A DNA stretch of 64,000 nt from contig CAJNDS010000591.1 of the NCBI GenBank assembly GCA_905221605.1, forward strand, positions 680,201 through 744,200. Direction: 5' to 3'. Under the pieces are notes generated by a model. It saw only the letters and a list, made by a program, of their open reading frames with translations, had not been told where the DNA came from and did no database searches. Both the position numbers and the translations under genes were made by a program. How positions within the stretch are numbered: the stretch's first letter is position 1; the number at the start of each line of letters is the position of its first letter. Source of the DNA: Symbiodinium natans (taxonomy: Eukaryota > Sar > Dinophyceae > Suessiales > Symbiodiniaceae). This document shows, one piece after another, positions 1 to 9,684 of the stretch.

Positions 1-142
1 TCGAGGGATCAGTGGCGTGTCCTCCTGGTTCCGAAAACCGGAATGAGTCAAAAACCCGGGTGTTTTACACTTTCCAACTTGACCATACCCAACGCAACCC
101 TAAAGCCCCAAATAGGGGGTAACCTTGCTGACTCTCCTCCAG

Positions 143-195
143 AGATTCGCAGCCACAAATCATGGTGGTTCGAGTCCACCCTGGGTCGTTCGTTT
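143..195 (+). CDS. Candidate exon (IRSHKSWWFESTLG)
   Basis: A pyrimidine-rich tract ending in CAG (to 142) precedes an open frame reading IRSHKSWWFESTLGRSF. No family is recognised. The segment holds a tRNA-like GGTTCGAGTCC string, but the exon reading explains it better. Confidence 0.35.
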
Positions 196-244
196 GTTTG
201 TTTGTGTGCATTGGTAAGCACCCAGGCCTTTGTGCTCACGTGAT

Positions 245-398
245 GTCTTGGCCCTTCCATTGCTCTGGCCCATCGGTACACTCGAATCCTGACCCTGGGC
301 CTGGGCTGATGTCCTCATGGCGCTTAGACCCCAAGGACCCTGACTGGATTGCTTCGGGAGCCCGGGGCGGAGCCCAACTTGTGACCCCGCTGATGTAA
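245..398 (+). CDS. Candidate exon with stop codon
   Basis: Open frame of about 50 codons ending TAA, with readings such as MSSWRLDPKDPDWIAS. Composition is mixed and protein-like. The 5' boundary is unclear and a second frame is also open. No family recognised. Confidence 0.3.
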
Positions 399-486
399 TA
401 TACCGCCTCAAAATATTCCTTAGTATAGGAATCTCCCAAACTGCTGGGATGTTACGGATCACCAGCGGACCGGTTCAGGTTTCGGG

Positions 487-583
487 TTTAGGGTGGTTTA
501 GGGTTTAGGGTTTAGGGTTTAGGGTTTAGGGTTTAGGGTTTAGGGTTTAGGGTTTAGGGTTTAGGGTTTAGGGTTTAGGGTTT
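487..583 (+). repeat. Telomere-type array (TTTAGGG)n
   Basis: About 13 near-perfect TTTAGGG units. It is the first of some 60 such arrays in the window and lies between candidate exons, so it is interstitial, not a chromosome end. Confidence 0.95.
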
Positions 584-828
584 AAGGCATTTGGCATGGC
601 CGCTCAGGTCGATCGGTGGAAGCCCTGGCCCAGGCCTCTTGCACAAGAGTCTTTCGGGTTTAGGGTTTATTCTATCATGTTCAGGGTTCCTATATGAATT
701 ACGGTAGATTCCTGAATTAAGGGGTATTCGGCTCTTTGGGTAGTGAGTCACAAGCCGAAGCCCTCACCAACCCTGAACCCTAGACCCCTTGTAGAGTCAT
801 GTAAGACCCATGATCATGGGTTGCGGAG

Positions 829-913
829 GCATTGGCGAGCCAGTGACTGGAGCACCCTGCCCGAAGGAGCGGGGCTTGCAGGGCGTTGACATGCGTGCAG
901 CGGCTTCGAGAGG
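829..913 (+). CDS. Candidate exon (IGEPVTGAPCPKERG)
   Basis: GGAG|GC acceptor followed by an open frame IGEPVTGAPCPKERGLQGVD and running into a TTTAGGG array. No family recognised. Confidence 0.35.
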
Positions 914-1470
914 AGGGTTTAGGGTTTAGGATTGAGGTTTAGGGGGTTTAGGGTTTAGGGTTCAGGGAACCCTAAACCCTAAGCACCCTCAGCCGGAATT
1001 GAGCCTTCGTAGGGTAGGCGAAGGCCCACCCTCGGAGCTGGGAGTTTGTTGAGACGGGGGGCCTTCTTCGCGGTTTCGTGGTGATGGTAATTTCGGGCCC
1101 CCTCTTGGGGTGGGCTAGCTCCCCGTGATCCGGCCTCTGAAGAAGATATCTGGAAACCTGGAATCCAAAAAACCTTCAAGGGTCTAGGGTTCAGGGTTCA
1201 GGGTTTAGGGTTTAGGGTTTAGGGTTTAGGGAAAGAGGTTTCGGGGGTGTATGGTCCAGGTTTAAAGCCACAACTGGAGTCCACGACAGGCTGAGGAGTC
1301 GATGTGCCAAACCTGAACTTGCACCCTCCCCTTCGGTGTCAGGCCTTATGGGTTTAGGGTTTATCGGGTTCATAGAGTTTCGGGCTTATGGGTCTCTAAA
1401 CCCTAAACCCTAAACCCTAAACCCTAAACCCTAAACCCTAAACCCTAAACCCCTCCATCAAAAAGGGCTT

Positions 1471-1539
1471 CTGGGTGGCGTCTTTCCTGCGGCGGAGGAG
1501 CCAGGCACTGCGAGCACGGAGGAGGCCACGACGGACTGA
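1471..1539 (+). CDS. Candidate terminal exon (acidic tail)
   Basis: Reads LGGVFPAAEEPGTASTEEATTD then TGA: an acidic, Thr-rich C-terminal tail between two telomere-type arrays. The start boundary is not fixed. Confidence 0.35.
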   Translation: MGGVFPAAEEPGTASTEEATTD

Positions 1540-2186
1540 TGCCATCAATCCCAAGGGGGCGTGGAGGGGGGGGGGGTTAGGGTTTAGGGTTTAGGGTTTA
1601 GGGTTTAGGGTTTAGGAGGGGGTGGGGGCCAAATGCCCGTAACCATAAGCAACACACTGTAGAATAGGACCCCGCCCTCGCCCCCCGCAAAAAAAAGAAA
1701 TAATAAAAAGAAAAAGAAAATTCTTATGAGTGTTCAGATTCAGGGTTTTGGGCTGATGGCCTGGGCTTCAGGCTTTTCATCCTGTGTATTAGAGTTTAGG
1801 GTTCAGGGTTTAGGCATGTCCTTCATGTCCGGAGATACAGTCTCTCGCCATTAAAGTTTTGGGGTTTTTTTGGGTGAAATTTCCTGCCGGGAGTTTGTGT
1901 GCATAGCTGGGAGTGGTGTGTGTGTGTGTGTGACCATGTGGGGCACGGTGGGCTACCACACATCCGGGGTGAACACAGAACACAAACATGAAAATAAGAT
2001 AACCAGCCCGAAGCCCTAAGCAAAAAACAGCCCACTGTAAACCCCAAAAGCTGGCGAGCCCGAAGCCCTACAATCAACACCACCATGGCCTTTGCGAAAC
2101 CCTAAACCCCAAACCCTAAACCCCAAACCCTAAACCCCAAACCCCAAGCCCTAAACCCTAAGCCCTAAAACCCAAAACGATCCCAG

Positions 2187-2320
2187 CCGCTTCCCACGGT
2201 GGACTACACGCGCATGACGACGAACGGCCCCAGCCTTGGCTCTGCGAGAGGCTACTTGGGTTTCTGCTGCTTCGTAGCTGGCTCGGGTAGACTTTATAAC
2301 GCTCTGGGGTCTGTTCATAC
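2187..2320 (+). CDS. Candidate exon (PLPTVDYTRMTTNG)
   Basis: ATCCCAG acceptor then about 44 open codons: PLPTVDYTRMTTNGPSLGS, then a Gly/Cys/Phe-rich stretch. It runs into a (TA)n tract, so the 3' boundary is uncertain. Family unknown. Confidence 0.4.
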
Positions 2321-2384
2321 ATATATATATATATACATATGTATGTTTTAATACATATATATATATGTATATATATATATATAA
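2320..2384. repeat. AT microsatellite
   Basis: Interrupted (TA)n / ATATGT repeat. Confidence 0.85.
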
Positions 2385-2616
2385 TGCTACCCAAAACACC
2401 CGTAAATCACGTATAGGTAGATAGATGGGCAGATTCCCAAACCTCAAATCCTAAGCCCCCTAAACCGCGCAATTGAAGGTTTACTCTTTGTGCGCCAGGG
2501 AACTCAGCGGAACTCGAAATGCCCACCGGCAACAAGGGTGTAGGGTTTAGGGTTTAGAGTTTGGGAGTTTGGGATCAGGGTTTGGGGTTTAACCCCCTTC
2601 GAATTGTCTGCTCAAG

Positions 2617-2668
2617 GCACCTACACGTCGGAGTTATCTCTGGAGGACGACAACAAGTTTGGGAGGGA
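2617..2668 (+). CDS. Candidate exon (TYTSELSLEDDNK)
   Basis: CAAG|GC acceptor, then an open frame reading TYTSELSLEDDNKFGRD with acidic, protein-like composition. Confidence 0.35.
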
Positions 2669-3258
2669 TTCAGTGGTTCAGGGTTTAGGGTTTGTATTAT
2701 ATGGCTACACTAAACCCTAAACCCTAAACCCTAGTGCTTGACGGCTTACACGTTTTGGTGATCTTCAGTGCACAGCCACCCCTGCCACCTCCCATTGCAG
2801 TTCTGGGCATTCCGCAGCACCGCAGTAGCTCTTGTTTAGGGTTGGGCTGGGGAGGAGGTCGAGACGGGCGGCCCACGTGGGAGCCTTTCCGTTTAGGGTT
2901 TAGAATTTAGGGTTTAGGGTTCGGGGTTTAGGGTTTAGGCGAGGACCCAAAAAAATCCCAAAAACCAAAACCCCGGCCAAAACTCTGAACCCTCAACCCC
3001 GAACCCTAAGCCCTAAGCCCTAAGCCCTAAGCCCTAAGCCCTAAGCCCTCAACCCTCGACCCAACCCCTGAAAACCCAAGCTTGTACAACCGAGAAAGGC
3101 AGCTAAAGTGAGGCAGCTACCAGCCCCTGGCCCTGAGAGCTCTGAGTTGGCAGGATGCCCCCTCCTGCATGGACAAGGTGTCCATGGTTTCGCCCTCGCT
3201 TCTTTTTTTTTTTTTTTTTGGGGGGGGGGGGGGGAGGATGCTTTAGGGTGAAAGAACT

Positions 3259-3292
3259 CGAGCGATGCCGAGTGGTTAAGGGGTCAGGCTAG
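3259..3292 (+). other. tRNA Ser/Leu-like 5' fragment
   Basis: GCGATGCCGAGTGGTTAAGG resembles the 5' acceptor plus D-arm of class II tRNAs. The anticodon and T-arm halves are missing, and the match stops where TTTAGGG-like sequence begins. At best a truncated tRNA relic. Confidence 0.3.
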
Positions 3293-3340
3293 TATTTGGG
3301 GTTTTAGGATTTAGGGTTTAGGGTTTAGGGCTATTTCCAG

Positions 3341-3420
3341 TTTCCGCCAACGCAAGGTCGGCAAAGACTTCGCCACGGCGACAAAAAGCCCTGGGAGCCT
3401 GGCACTCGGCCAACAACACC
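3341..3420 (+). CDS. Candidate exon (FRQRKVGKDFATAT)
   Basis: TTTCCAG acceptor, then open frame FRQRKVGKDFATATKSPGSL. Runs into a telomere-type array. Another frame is also open. Confidence 0.3.
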
Positions 3421-3424
3421 GTCA

Positions 3425-3530
3425 TGGGGTTTAGGGTTGAGGGGGTTAGGGGTTTAGGGGTTTAGGGGTTTAGGGTTTAGGGGTTAGGGTTTAGGGTTAG
3501 GGTTTAGGGTTTAGGGTTTAGGGTTTAGGT
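3425..3530 (+). repeat. Telomere-type array with 8-mer variants
   Basis: Mixture of TTTAGGG and TTTAGGGG units between two candidate exons. Confidence 0.9.
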
Positions 3531-3543
3531 CCTTTAAAGATAG

Positions 3544-3640
3544 CCGAGTTGGGAGCGCGAGCAAGATGTTGTGCCTCGAGGCACGGGCAGCGACCACACG
3601 CCTCCGAGGATGAAGGGCTCGGCGCGGCGCTGAGAGTCCA
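3544..3640 (+). CDS. Candidate exon (ELGARARCCASRHG)
   Basis: Open, GC-rich + strand frame ELGARARCCASRHGQRPHAS bounded by TAG acceptor and CAG|GA donor-like ends. Family unknown. Confidence 0.35.
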
Positions 3641-4099
3641 GGATCTGGGGTTCCGGATTAGGGTTTAGGGTTTAGGATTTAGGATTGGGGCGCAGGGACG
3701 GGGAAGATTTGGGGGTTTTCGAAAATCGGAGACTCCGAATATAGATCCCCAGTAGTAGGATCCTCTTACAATACGGACCCCAAGAAGGTGCCCGCTCATG
3801 CCGGAAACCCCCCTTTTAGGGTTTGTAAGGCTTTGGCAGCTTTAGCAATTTAGGGTTTAGGGTTTAGGGTTTAGGGTTTAGGGCCCAATTGGCCTCTCAA
3901 TGCTCCCCCCAGCTATGGGCCCTGCGCCATGGCGGAAAGGCACACAGTCTAACCCATAGTCCCATAAAGCCGTTTAGGGTTTAGGGTTAGGGTTTAGACT
4001 TTAGGGTTTAGGGTTTGGGGTTTGGGGTTTGGGGTTAGGGGTTAGGGGTTTAGGGTTAGGGCTTAGGGTTTAAGGAAACACCCCGAAGCTCCTCCCAAG

Positions 4100-4156
4100 G
4101 CATCGGCACCTTCTGCAGGGTTGATCGCGTCGCTCACCGGCTGGGAGACTCAGGGT
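4100..4156 (+). CDS. Candidate exon (IGTFCRVDRVAHRLG)
   Basis: CCCAAG|GC acceptor and open frame IGTFCRVDRVAHRLGDS, ended by a TCAG|G junction with TTAGG-type repeats. Confidence 0.35.
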
Positions 4157-4241
4157 TAGGTTCCCTGTAAGGTTTAGGGTTTAGGGTTTAGGGTTTAGGG
4201 TTTAGGGTTTAGGGTTTACGAATTCGAGTTCCGGGTTTACC

Positions 4242-4331
4242 TGGGACCCTCTTTACCTACAGTTTTATGGGTTGTACCTACAAATTAAGGGACATTGATA
4301 CTAAAATGCAGGTAAAATTCGGTCCCAGGGT
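4242..4331 (+). mobile_element. Introner-like inverted repeat, family H
   Basis: About 90 bp with inverted ends (CCTGGGACC at left, GGTCCCAGG at right). Copies or relatives lie at 4933-5034 (opposite orientation) and near 33950-34030. Confidence 0.6.
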
Positions 4332-4409
4332 TGATGTGATTGTGGGGTTTAGGCTTTCGGCCTTGCCTTCTTTGCCGCGTCTCCTTTTGTGCATGATCTG
4401 TCTATGCAG

Positions 4410-4598
4410 GAGGACCTGCACCTTCAACCCACGAGCCCTAGGGATAGGGGAAACGACGAAGGTGGTGCGTATTTATTTACAGAACCCTCCACAGACGGGT
4501 CTGGAAGGTTCAACCCTTTCAACTCGTTCAAAGCTCGACTCACAGCAGCCTCAAGCCAAGCAAAGTACAAACCTGGACTTTGTGAGACTAGGTCCTAA
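4410..4598 (+). CDS. Candidate exon, possibly terminal (EDLHLQPTSPRD)
   Basis: A long pyrimidine tract ends in TGCAG, then an open frame EDLHLQPTSPRDRGNDEG continuing to a TAA at 4598 (about 63 codons). A donor GT after GAAG at 4461 would give a 52-nt exon instead. Family unknown. Confidence 0.45.
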   Translation, partial: EDLHLQPTSPRDRGNDEGGAYLFTEPSTDGSGRFNPFNSFKARLTAASSQAKYKPGLCETRS

Positions 4599-4699
4599 CC
4601 CGTCATATTCATACCTGTATAATTACGTTGCAAGGCCCCCGGCTTCAACCTAGAAGCCCGGAAATTTAAAGATCCCAAAGCCGGCGTCTTGAATGATTC

Positions 4700-4805
4700 T
4701 AAACCCTAAACCCTAAACCCTAAACCCTAAACCCTAAACCCTAAACCCTAAACCCTAAACCCTAAACCCTAAACCCTAAACCCTAAACCCTAAACCCTAA
4801 ACCCT
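4700..4805 (-). repeat. Telomere-type array (CCCTAAA)15
   Basis: Near-perfect array in the reverse orientation, ending 15 bp before the next candidate acceptor. Confidence 0.95.
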
Positions 4806-4820
4806 GCACCTGGATTACAG

Positions 4821-4857
4821 GGGAACCTCTACGAACCCTATGAGGATGATCCTTCAG
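4821..4857 (+). CDS. Candidate small exon (NLYEPYEDDPS)
   Basis: GGATTACAG acceptor, 37-nt open exon NLYEPYEDDPS, TTCAG|GC donor. Acidic. Confidence 0.4.
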
Positions 4858-4932
4858 GCCGCATACCCTAGACCCTACGAACCCTGTAATTAAACCTTAT
4901 ACTTGACCCTAAACCCAAACAACCTTATAACC

Positions 4933-5034
4933 CTACCCGGGACACTATTTACCTACATGTTCCTAGTAGCTACCCTTAACTCGTAGGCATAGCCCAGAAA
5001 ACTGTAGGTCAAGAGGGTCCCAGGTATGAGCCTT
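4933..5034 (-). mobile_element. Introner-like element, family H (reverse)
   Basis: Reverse-complement relative of 4242-4331, sharing GTAGGTCAAGAGGGTCCCAGG-like ends. Confidence 0.55.
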
Positions 5035-5149
5035 CCCTAAGCCAGGAGCCCTAGACCCTAGACCCTAAACCCTAAACCCCATGAACCCCATGCACCCCAT
5101 GCACCCTATGAACCTTAAACTCTCAAGCCTGCTTTGCTCTGCTGCACAG

Positions 5150-5204
5150 GCTCTCTGAGCCGGCCGCGATCGGGCTCCGTTGGTCGCTCCAGCGGAGCGC
5201 CAGC
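5150..5204 (+). CDS. Candidate exon (LSEPAAIGLRWSLQR)
   Basis: Strong acceptor (pyrimidine-rich tract, CACAG|G), then open LSEPAAIGLRWSLQRSAS, running straight into a TTTAGGG array. Confidence 0.45.
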
Positions 5205-5286
5205 GTTTAGGGTTTAGGGTTTAGGGTTTAGGGTTTAGGGTTTAGGGTTTAGGGTTTAGGGTGAGGGGGCTTAGGAGTTTGTAGGG

Positions 5287-5291
<5 letters not shown>

Positions 5292-5319
<28 letters not shown>
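5292..5319. repeat. Poly-G tract
   Basis: Run of about 28 G. Could be partly an assembly or sequencing artefact. Confidence 0.9.
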
Positions 5320-5518
5320 AGAGTTTTGGATTTATAGAGTGTATGCGGTTGAGGGCTTTAGGGCTTCGTAGTCGGGTTAGAAGAGGTTTCAGGCAAGTCT
5401 AGGGTAGTATAGGGTTGATGTTTTTGGGGTATAGGTTCCATGTTTTATGGTTGGTTTTAAGGTGTAGCTTTGCCTTTCAATAATTTCAAGCTTGCTCCAA
5501 GCGTGGTTGCTTCTGCAG

Positions 5519-5627
5519 GAGATCTTGGTGGGGGCATGAGTCATCAAACCCATTCCATTGGCCGTCAAGTCGATCGGCATCCAATTCCATAGGCACAGTA
5601 GCAGTAGCTCTGCTGCAAAAAGAGGCA
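5519..5627 (+). CDS. Candidate exon (WWGHESSNPFHWPSS)
   Basis: CTTCTGCAG acceptor then about 36 open codons including WWGHESSNPFHWPSSRSAS. Ends GGCAG|GG. Confidence 0.4.
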
Positions 5628-5728
5628 GGGTTTCACAAACCCAAACCCCAAACCCGTAACCCCAAACCCTAAACCCTAAACCCTAAACCCTAAACCCTAA
5701 ACCCTAAACCCTAAACGGATTCTTCCAG

Positions 5729-5837
5729 CCAACATTATGGATCAGCTTATCATTCAGGAGTTTCGGGGCTGGCTGGAGCGGAGCTATGAGACTGTAGACT
5801 TGCAGCACATGCAGCTTGAGACGTGGAAGAAAGGAAG
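5729..5837 (+). CDS. Candidate exon (MDQLIIQEFRGWLER)
   Basis: TTCTTCCAG acceptor, 109-nt exon reading NIMDQLIIQEFRGWLERSYE and continuing amphipathic, AAG|GC donor. Among the most protein-like segments in the window. Probably helical; family not recognised. Confidence 0.5.
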
Positions 5838-5941
5838 GCATAACCCTGCAGATTCCTTGGCTGCCCTAAACCCTAAACCCTAAACCCTAAACCCTAAACA
5901 CCGACTGCATGTTCGTACTTGAAACGTTTCGTCTCCCTCAG

Positions 5942-5995
5942 CCCAAAACCCACCAGGAGCCTCATCATCAGCTGTCGCAGGCGCTCTGCGGGCAG
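5942..5995 (+). CDS. Candidate exon (PKTHQEPHHQLSQAL)
   Basis: CTCCCTCAG acceptor, 54-nt phase-0 exon PKTHQEPHHQLSQALCGQ, CAG|GC donor. Confidence 0.45.
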
Positions 5996-6187
5996 GCCAC
6001 CCCCCCCCCATGCTCCCACTCGTTTAGGGTTAAGGGTCTAGGGATTCCGAAATTCCTGCAACTCCCTCCCCTGCGCATCCTGCACTCTAATCCTCCGTTA
6101 ACCCCTGGTCCAGCAAACTGCCTGACCCTAACCTCGAAAAGGGGCTTTTTTCAGCCTCGTACAGACATGGACCCTGTGGGTTACGCT

Positions 6188-6282
6188 AAGGGTCCATGTA
6201 CCTAAATAGGGACTACTTGGGTCTTCAAGTACTTGCTCTATAGGGTTCGGAGTAGATAATGCTGAGATACATGGACCCTTAG
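6188..6282 (+). mobile_element. Introner-like inverted repeat, family B
   Basis: Begins AAGGGTCCATGTACCTAAAT and ends in the reverse complement ATACATGGACCCTTAG. Relatives at 12446, 20301, 30136 and 45507. Confidence 0.7.
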
Positions 6283-6609
6283 GGTTGTGGCTGCGTTCAG
6301 GGTCGCCTGGCAAGGCAGGGGCTTCCAGGCAGTTTAGGGTTTAGGGTTTTAGGGTTTAGGGTTTAGGGTTTAGGGTTTAGGGTTTGGGGTTTGGGGTTTA
6401 GGGTTGTTCGTATTTGGTTAGAAGCAATATGGGCTTGGCCTAGGCGGGCAAGGAACAAGGTCGCAACATGATGCTTTACACATCTCACCCAAAACCCTAG
6501 ACCATAAACCCCCCAAAACGGGCCCGAATTCAGTAGGTCAGCAATAATACAAGTTTAAACCCTAAACCCTAAACCCTAAACCCTAAACCCTAAACCCGGC
6601 TCCGCTTAG

Positions 6610-6667
6610 GTGCTTCCGTGTACCCGGCCAAGGGCACGCGCGTTACGAGGCCGGGCAGTCAATTCAG
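6610..6667 (+). CDS. Candidate exon (ASVYPAKGTRVTRPG)
   Basis: GCTTAG|G acceptor, open ASVYPAKGTRVTRPGSQF, ends TTCAG|GG. Confidence 0.35.
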
Positions 6668-6694
6668 GGGGTTCGAGTGTTTAGAAGTTACCCA

Positions 6695-6800
6695 GAGGGT
6701 CCATTGGTAGTACCATTATGGAATTAGGTGCCCCAAAACCCAATTTAGGATGGTTTTTGGGTACCTAGTTCCATAATAGTACTACAAATATTGACCCTTT
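6695..6800 (+). mobile_element. Introner-like inverted repeat, family J
   Basis: Ends CCAGAGGGTC and GACCCTTTGG; internal arms TACCATTATGGAATTAGGT and ACCTAGTTCCATAATAGTA pair. Confidence 0.6.
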
Positions 6801-6840
6801 GGTTTTAGCTTTGTCCTTCTGTCTACGTCTCCGCATCCAG

Positions 6841-6918
6841 GCATGCATGTGCAGGAGCATGTCCACAAGGGCCCCTGTTGTCCGTGAATGGGACAGTCAC
6901 CCAAGTTTGGGCAGCAAG
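6841..6918 (+). CDS. Candidate exon (ACMCRSMSTRAPVVR)
   Basis: Long pyrimidine tract plus ATCCAG acceptor, 78-nt phase-0 exon reading ACMCRSMSTRAPVVREWDS, AAG|GTCTCT donor. It is followed by a 50-bp intron made of degenerate TTTAGGG and then an in-phase exon. Confidence 0.5.
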
Positions 6919-6968
6919 GTCTCTAGGATTTCGGGTTTCGGGTTTAGAGTTTGGGGTTTAGGGCAAAG

Positions 6969-7102
6969 GCAGATGCAAGCAGCAACTCTCAGAATACCTT
7001 TGAGGCAGCCTGTTCGTTGCGACACTATCTATGGTTTGTTGCAAGAGGGCCAGGAGCTTTCCCAACAATTGCGCCAGAGGTGGTGCAAGCTTCCAGTTGT
7101 CG
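6969..7102 (+). CDS. Candidate exon (NTFEAACSLRHYLWF)
   Basis: AAAG|GC acceptor, 134 nt, phase-compatible with the exon ending 6918. Reads SNSQNTFEAACSLRHYLWFV. A second open frame (IYGLLQEGQELSQQL) is equally protein-like, so the frame is not settled. CG|GTAC donor. Confidence 0.45.
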
Positions 7103-7439
7103 GTACTTGAAGTTTAATGGGGCGTCATGTCGTAGTTGCCTACATGCGGCTATACATACCCAGTCCATGTACCTAAAACCCCTGTACTTTGCTCCACATT
7201 CTCTGTTTTCGAAGTACTGCACGACCCGAATAGTTCCCATTTAATTACATGAACCCGTAGGGAATGGAAAATACAACCTCGCAAATCCCTGTGTATAATC
7301 CCAACTACATCTACCCATTGAAGCCCCAAGGAGGGGCCCTAAACCCTAAACCCTAACCCTAAACCCTAAACCCTAAACAAATGTTGGGGCACCAGGGCAG
7401 CGCGGGAGTTAGGAATGCCACTTTTTTCGCGCTATCCAG

Positions 7440-7469
7440 GTCAAGTACATGGGACTTAACCTTGAATAT
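7440..7469 (+). CDS. Candidate small exon (VKYMGLNLEY)
   Basis: TATCCAG acceptor, 30-nt phase-0 exon, ending at the GT that opens the inverted-repeat element at 7470. Confidence 0.4.
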
Positions 7470-7613
7470 GTTCTACTATTTGCTTAAGAACCCCCTCAAA
7501 AAACACAAAATCATCATCCCTATATAGCCCTTATAAGGAAGAATATTTTGCATTTGTGTGTGTGTGTGTGTGTGTCTGTTTCTTTGGGGGGTTCTTAAGC
7601 ATAATAGTAGTGT
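7470..7613 (+). mobile_element. Introner-like inverted repeat, family K
   Basis: Left arm CTATTTGCTTAAGAACCCCC pairs with right arm GGGGGGTTCTTAAGCATAATAG. Contains a (TG)n tract. Starts with GT directly after an exon. Confidence 0.65.
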
Positions 7614-7921
7614 TTCAGAGGGATTAAAGGGCCAACCTTAACCCGAACCCTAAAAACCCTAAGCCTAAACCCGGCGCACGAGGGGTGGCTGGAGATGAGC
7701 TGGCACTTCCGACGCAGCGCAGGCAGTGGGGTACCACAACTCTTGGAGTTTTAGGGTCTTGGGTAGGTCGGCGTGGCGTGTCGGTCTTGCCCAGGGAATC
7801 CCCCAACCGTAAAAGCCCTGGGGCCATGCTGAGTGTGCAGCAAACCAAAGCCAGTGTAGATCTGCGGTTTAGGGTTTAGGGTTTAGGGTTTAGGGTTTAG
7901 GGTTTAGGGTTTTGTCGGCAG

Positions 7922-8014
7922 CCGGGATGTGCAGCAGCCGAAACATGGTGGCGATGTGTGACGCGACGCATAGGAGCCTGTCATATCGCCAGCGCACCTA
8001 CATCCGTGTCACTG
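7922..8014 (+). CDS. Candidate exon (MCSSRNMVAMCDATH)
   Basis: GGCAG acceptor, open frame GMCSSRNMVAMCDATHRSLS and on to RTYIRVTG, CTG|GTTCTG donor. Met/Cys-rich; family unknown. Confidence 0.45.
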
Positions 8015-8130
8015 GTTCTGGGCCCAACCCCCCGCCCAAAAAAAAACAACTGGACCCTAAAACCCAAAACCTTAGTTAAGCCCTAAATCCTTAAGTCCCA
8101 AACCCCACATTCACCACCACCGCGCTCGGC

Positions 8131-8219
8131 GGATCCTGCAATCTCTCGCGCTGACATCCTGGAAGAGGCGCTCTTTGGGTACCTGTGTTCCTGCAAGGGA
8201 CACGGTCACTGCCTGTCAT
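8131..8219 (+). CDS. Candidate exon (ADILEEALFGYLCSC)
   Basis: Open frame SRADILEEALFGYLCSCKGH followed by GHC: helix then Cys/His-rich end. An internal AG|GCGCTC could be the acceptor. Family not recognised. Confidence 0.45.
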
Positions 8220-8271
8220 CAAGCCCTAAACCCTAAACCCTAAACCCTAAACCCTAAACCCTAAATGGTTC

Positions 8272-8353
8272 GGAATGAGGGCAGTGATATAGGAGCCCTG
8301 AGAGGGATATGAGGTGCCTGAGTCCCTCATTCCCTATGAAGAATCAGTAGGTA
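8272..8353 (+). mobile_element. Introner-like element, family D
   Basis: GGAATGAGGGC at left, GTCCCTCATTCCCTAT at right: an eroded copy of the elements at 16015 and 55515. A CCCTAAA array abuts each side. Confidence 0.5.
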
Positions 8354-8473
8354 ACCCTAAACCCTAAACCCTAAACCCTAAACCCTAAACCCTGAACCCT
8401 GAACCCTAAACCCTAAACCCTGAACCCTAAACCCTAAACAACCGCCGGCAGCCTGAACGGCCGATTTTCTCAG

Positions 8474-8518
8474 GTTCCACAGCTCGGCAGGCTCGCCTGC
8501 GGAGCAGTTCCAGCCCGG
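8474..8518 (+). CDS. Candidate exon (VPQLGRLACGAVPA)
   Basis: TTCTCAG|G acceptor and CG|GTTTAT donor around an open 45-nt frame. Confidence 0.35.
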
Positions 8519-8699
8519 TTTATTTTTCTCACACCAGCCGGCGTTGTTCTAATTAAACTTGGGTTTGGAATTCAGGGTTTAGCAAACATTGTCTGGGCAA
8601 GAAAGGGTTTATGGCTGGAAACGCTGTTTAGGGCATCGGGCTTATTAAGGGGACTTGGGGACTGAAGGTTGCTGCGAAAGGATGTATAGGAGTTATGTG

Positions 8700-8852
8700 T
8701 CTCAGCATCGTCTCAAAAGCATGTTTTTCATTCAAGTGGCATTTAGGGAAGATAATGTTAGAACAACTGCGGCCCAATTTGCTTGCAACGAGCTGTTTAC
8801 GGCAACCAGAACTCACATGCAGATATGTGGGCATGACACTAGACCACCCTAG
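8700..8852 (+). CDS. Candidate exon with stop (MFFIQVAFREDNVRT)
   Basis: Open + frame reading HRLKSMFFIQVAFREDNVRT and ending TAG at 8852. Low-GC third positions; a second frame is also open. Family unknown. Confidence 0.35.
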   Translation, partial: SQHRLKSMFFIQVAFREDNVRTTAAQFACNELFTATRTHMQICGHDTRPP

Positions 8853-9002
8853 ACTAGACCTCGAGATTCCAATCCCTGAACATCTCAACCCTGAGCCTCA
8901 TGCACACCTTAAGCCCCTCACTCCAGCGCCGCATTCCCCAAGAACCATTGAAGTCTCAGACCATGCAGGCCGAACCCAACACGGAATGGGTTTTGGGTTT
9001 AG

Positions 9003-9064
9003 GCCTTAGGGCTTAGGGCTTAGCGCTTAGGGCTTAGGGCTTAGGGCTTAGGGCTCAGGGTTTA
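9003..9064 (+). repeat. Variant array (GGGCTTA)n
   Basis: About 7 units of GGGCTTA, a one-base variant of the telomere-type heptamer, homogenised as its own array. Confidence 0.9.
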
Positions 9065-9260
9065 GGCATCCCTAGACCCTTAGAAGCTCCGTGCGCTCCA
9101 AACTCCACAGACCCCTGGACCCCGAAGCCTTATTAGCTCTACGAAATCTGGGGGTTTGCGAAGATAAGTGGACCCTCAACTGGACCCCCAAATAGAACGA
9201 TTCCCTGTTTCAGAAGGCCCCCAAAGAACGTACCCGACATTCGTACACCCCTATCTCCAG

Positions 9261-9399
9261 CCCCAAGCGCAAGCTGCCGAGCTCGTTCCAACGATGGTCG
9301 ACGTACATTATGCCCTTTATGCGCAGCCGGCGGAGTATCCTCAGAGCTGAGGACCACGAGATCTCTCCATCGATCCACCTGCCCCACCAGAGACCGTAG
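9261..9399 (+). CDS. Candidate terminal exon (PKRKLPSSFQRWSTY)
   Basis: ATCTCCAG acceptor, 45 codons to TAG: PKRKLPSSFQRWSTYIMPFM then a basic stretch. Third positions are GC-rich. Family unknown. Confidence 0.5.
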
Positions 9400-9684
9400 T
9401 TTAGGGCACTGCCAATACGTGGATTTCTGGTGGGTATGCCAATGCAAAGACACAAATATCGGCAAAAGGCTCAGAAGTGAGAAGAGGCAAGTAGGAGTAG
9501 AGGAGGGGAGAGATTTTGTGAACCAGGGGGGAGATTTTGTGAACCAGGCACATATGCTCAGAATGTTAGTTTGAGTGTGCAAGATTCGGGTCAGAATGTT
9601 TTGGGGTGCCGATGGTCTTCCCAATTTCCAGAGGGGCACCTCCGATCCCCGACGCAAGGAAACTTACCTGTAAAAATTGTCAAT

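Noticed and set aside
150-190. tRNA T-arm-like GGTGGTTCGAGTCCACC
   Set aside because: No matching acceptor, D-arm or anticodon upstream; the same bases form a good exon (WWFESTLG) after a strong acceptor.
487-583. True chromosome end
   Set aside because: Arrays occur in both orientations throughout the window with genes between them; no terminal array.
9139-9657. 172-codon minus-strand ORF
   Set aside because: Overlaps a better + strand terminal exon (9261-9399) and a family G-like repeat; no domain, uneven codon use.
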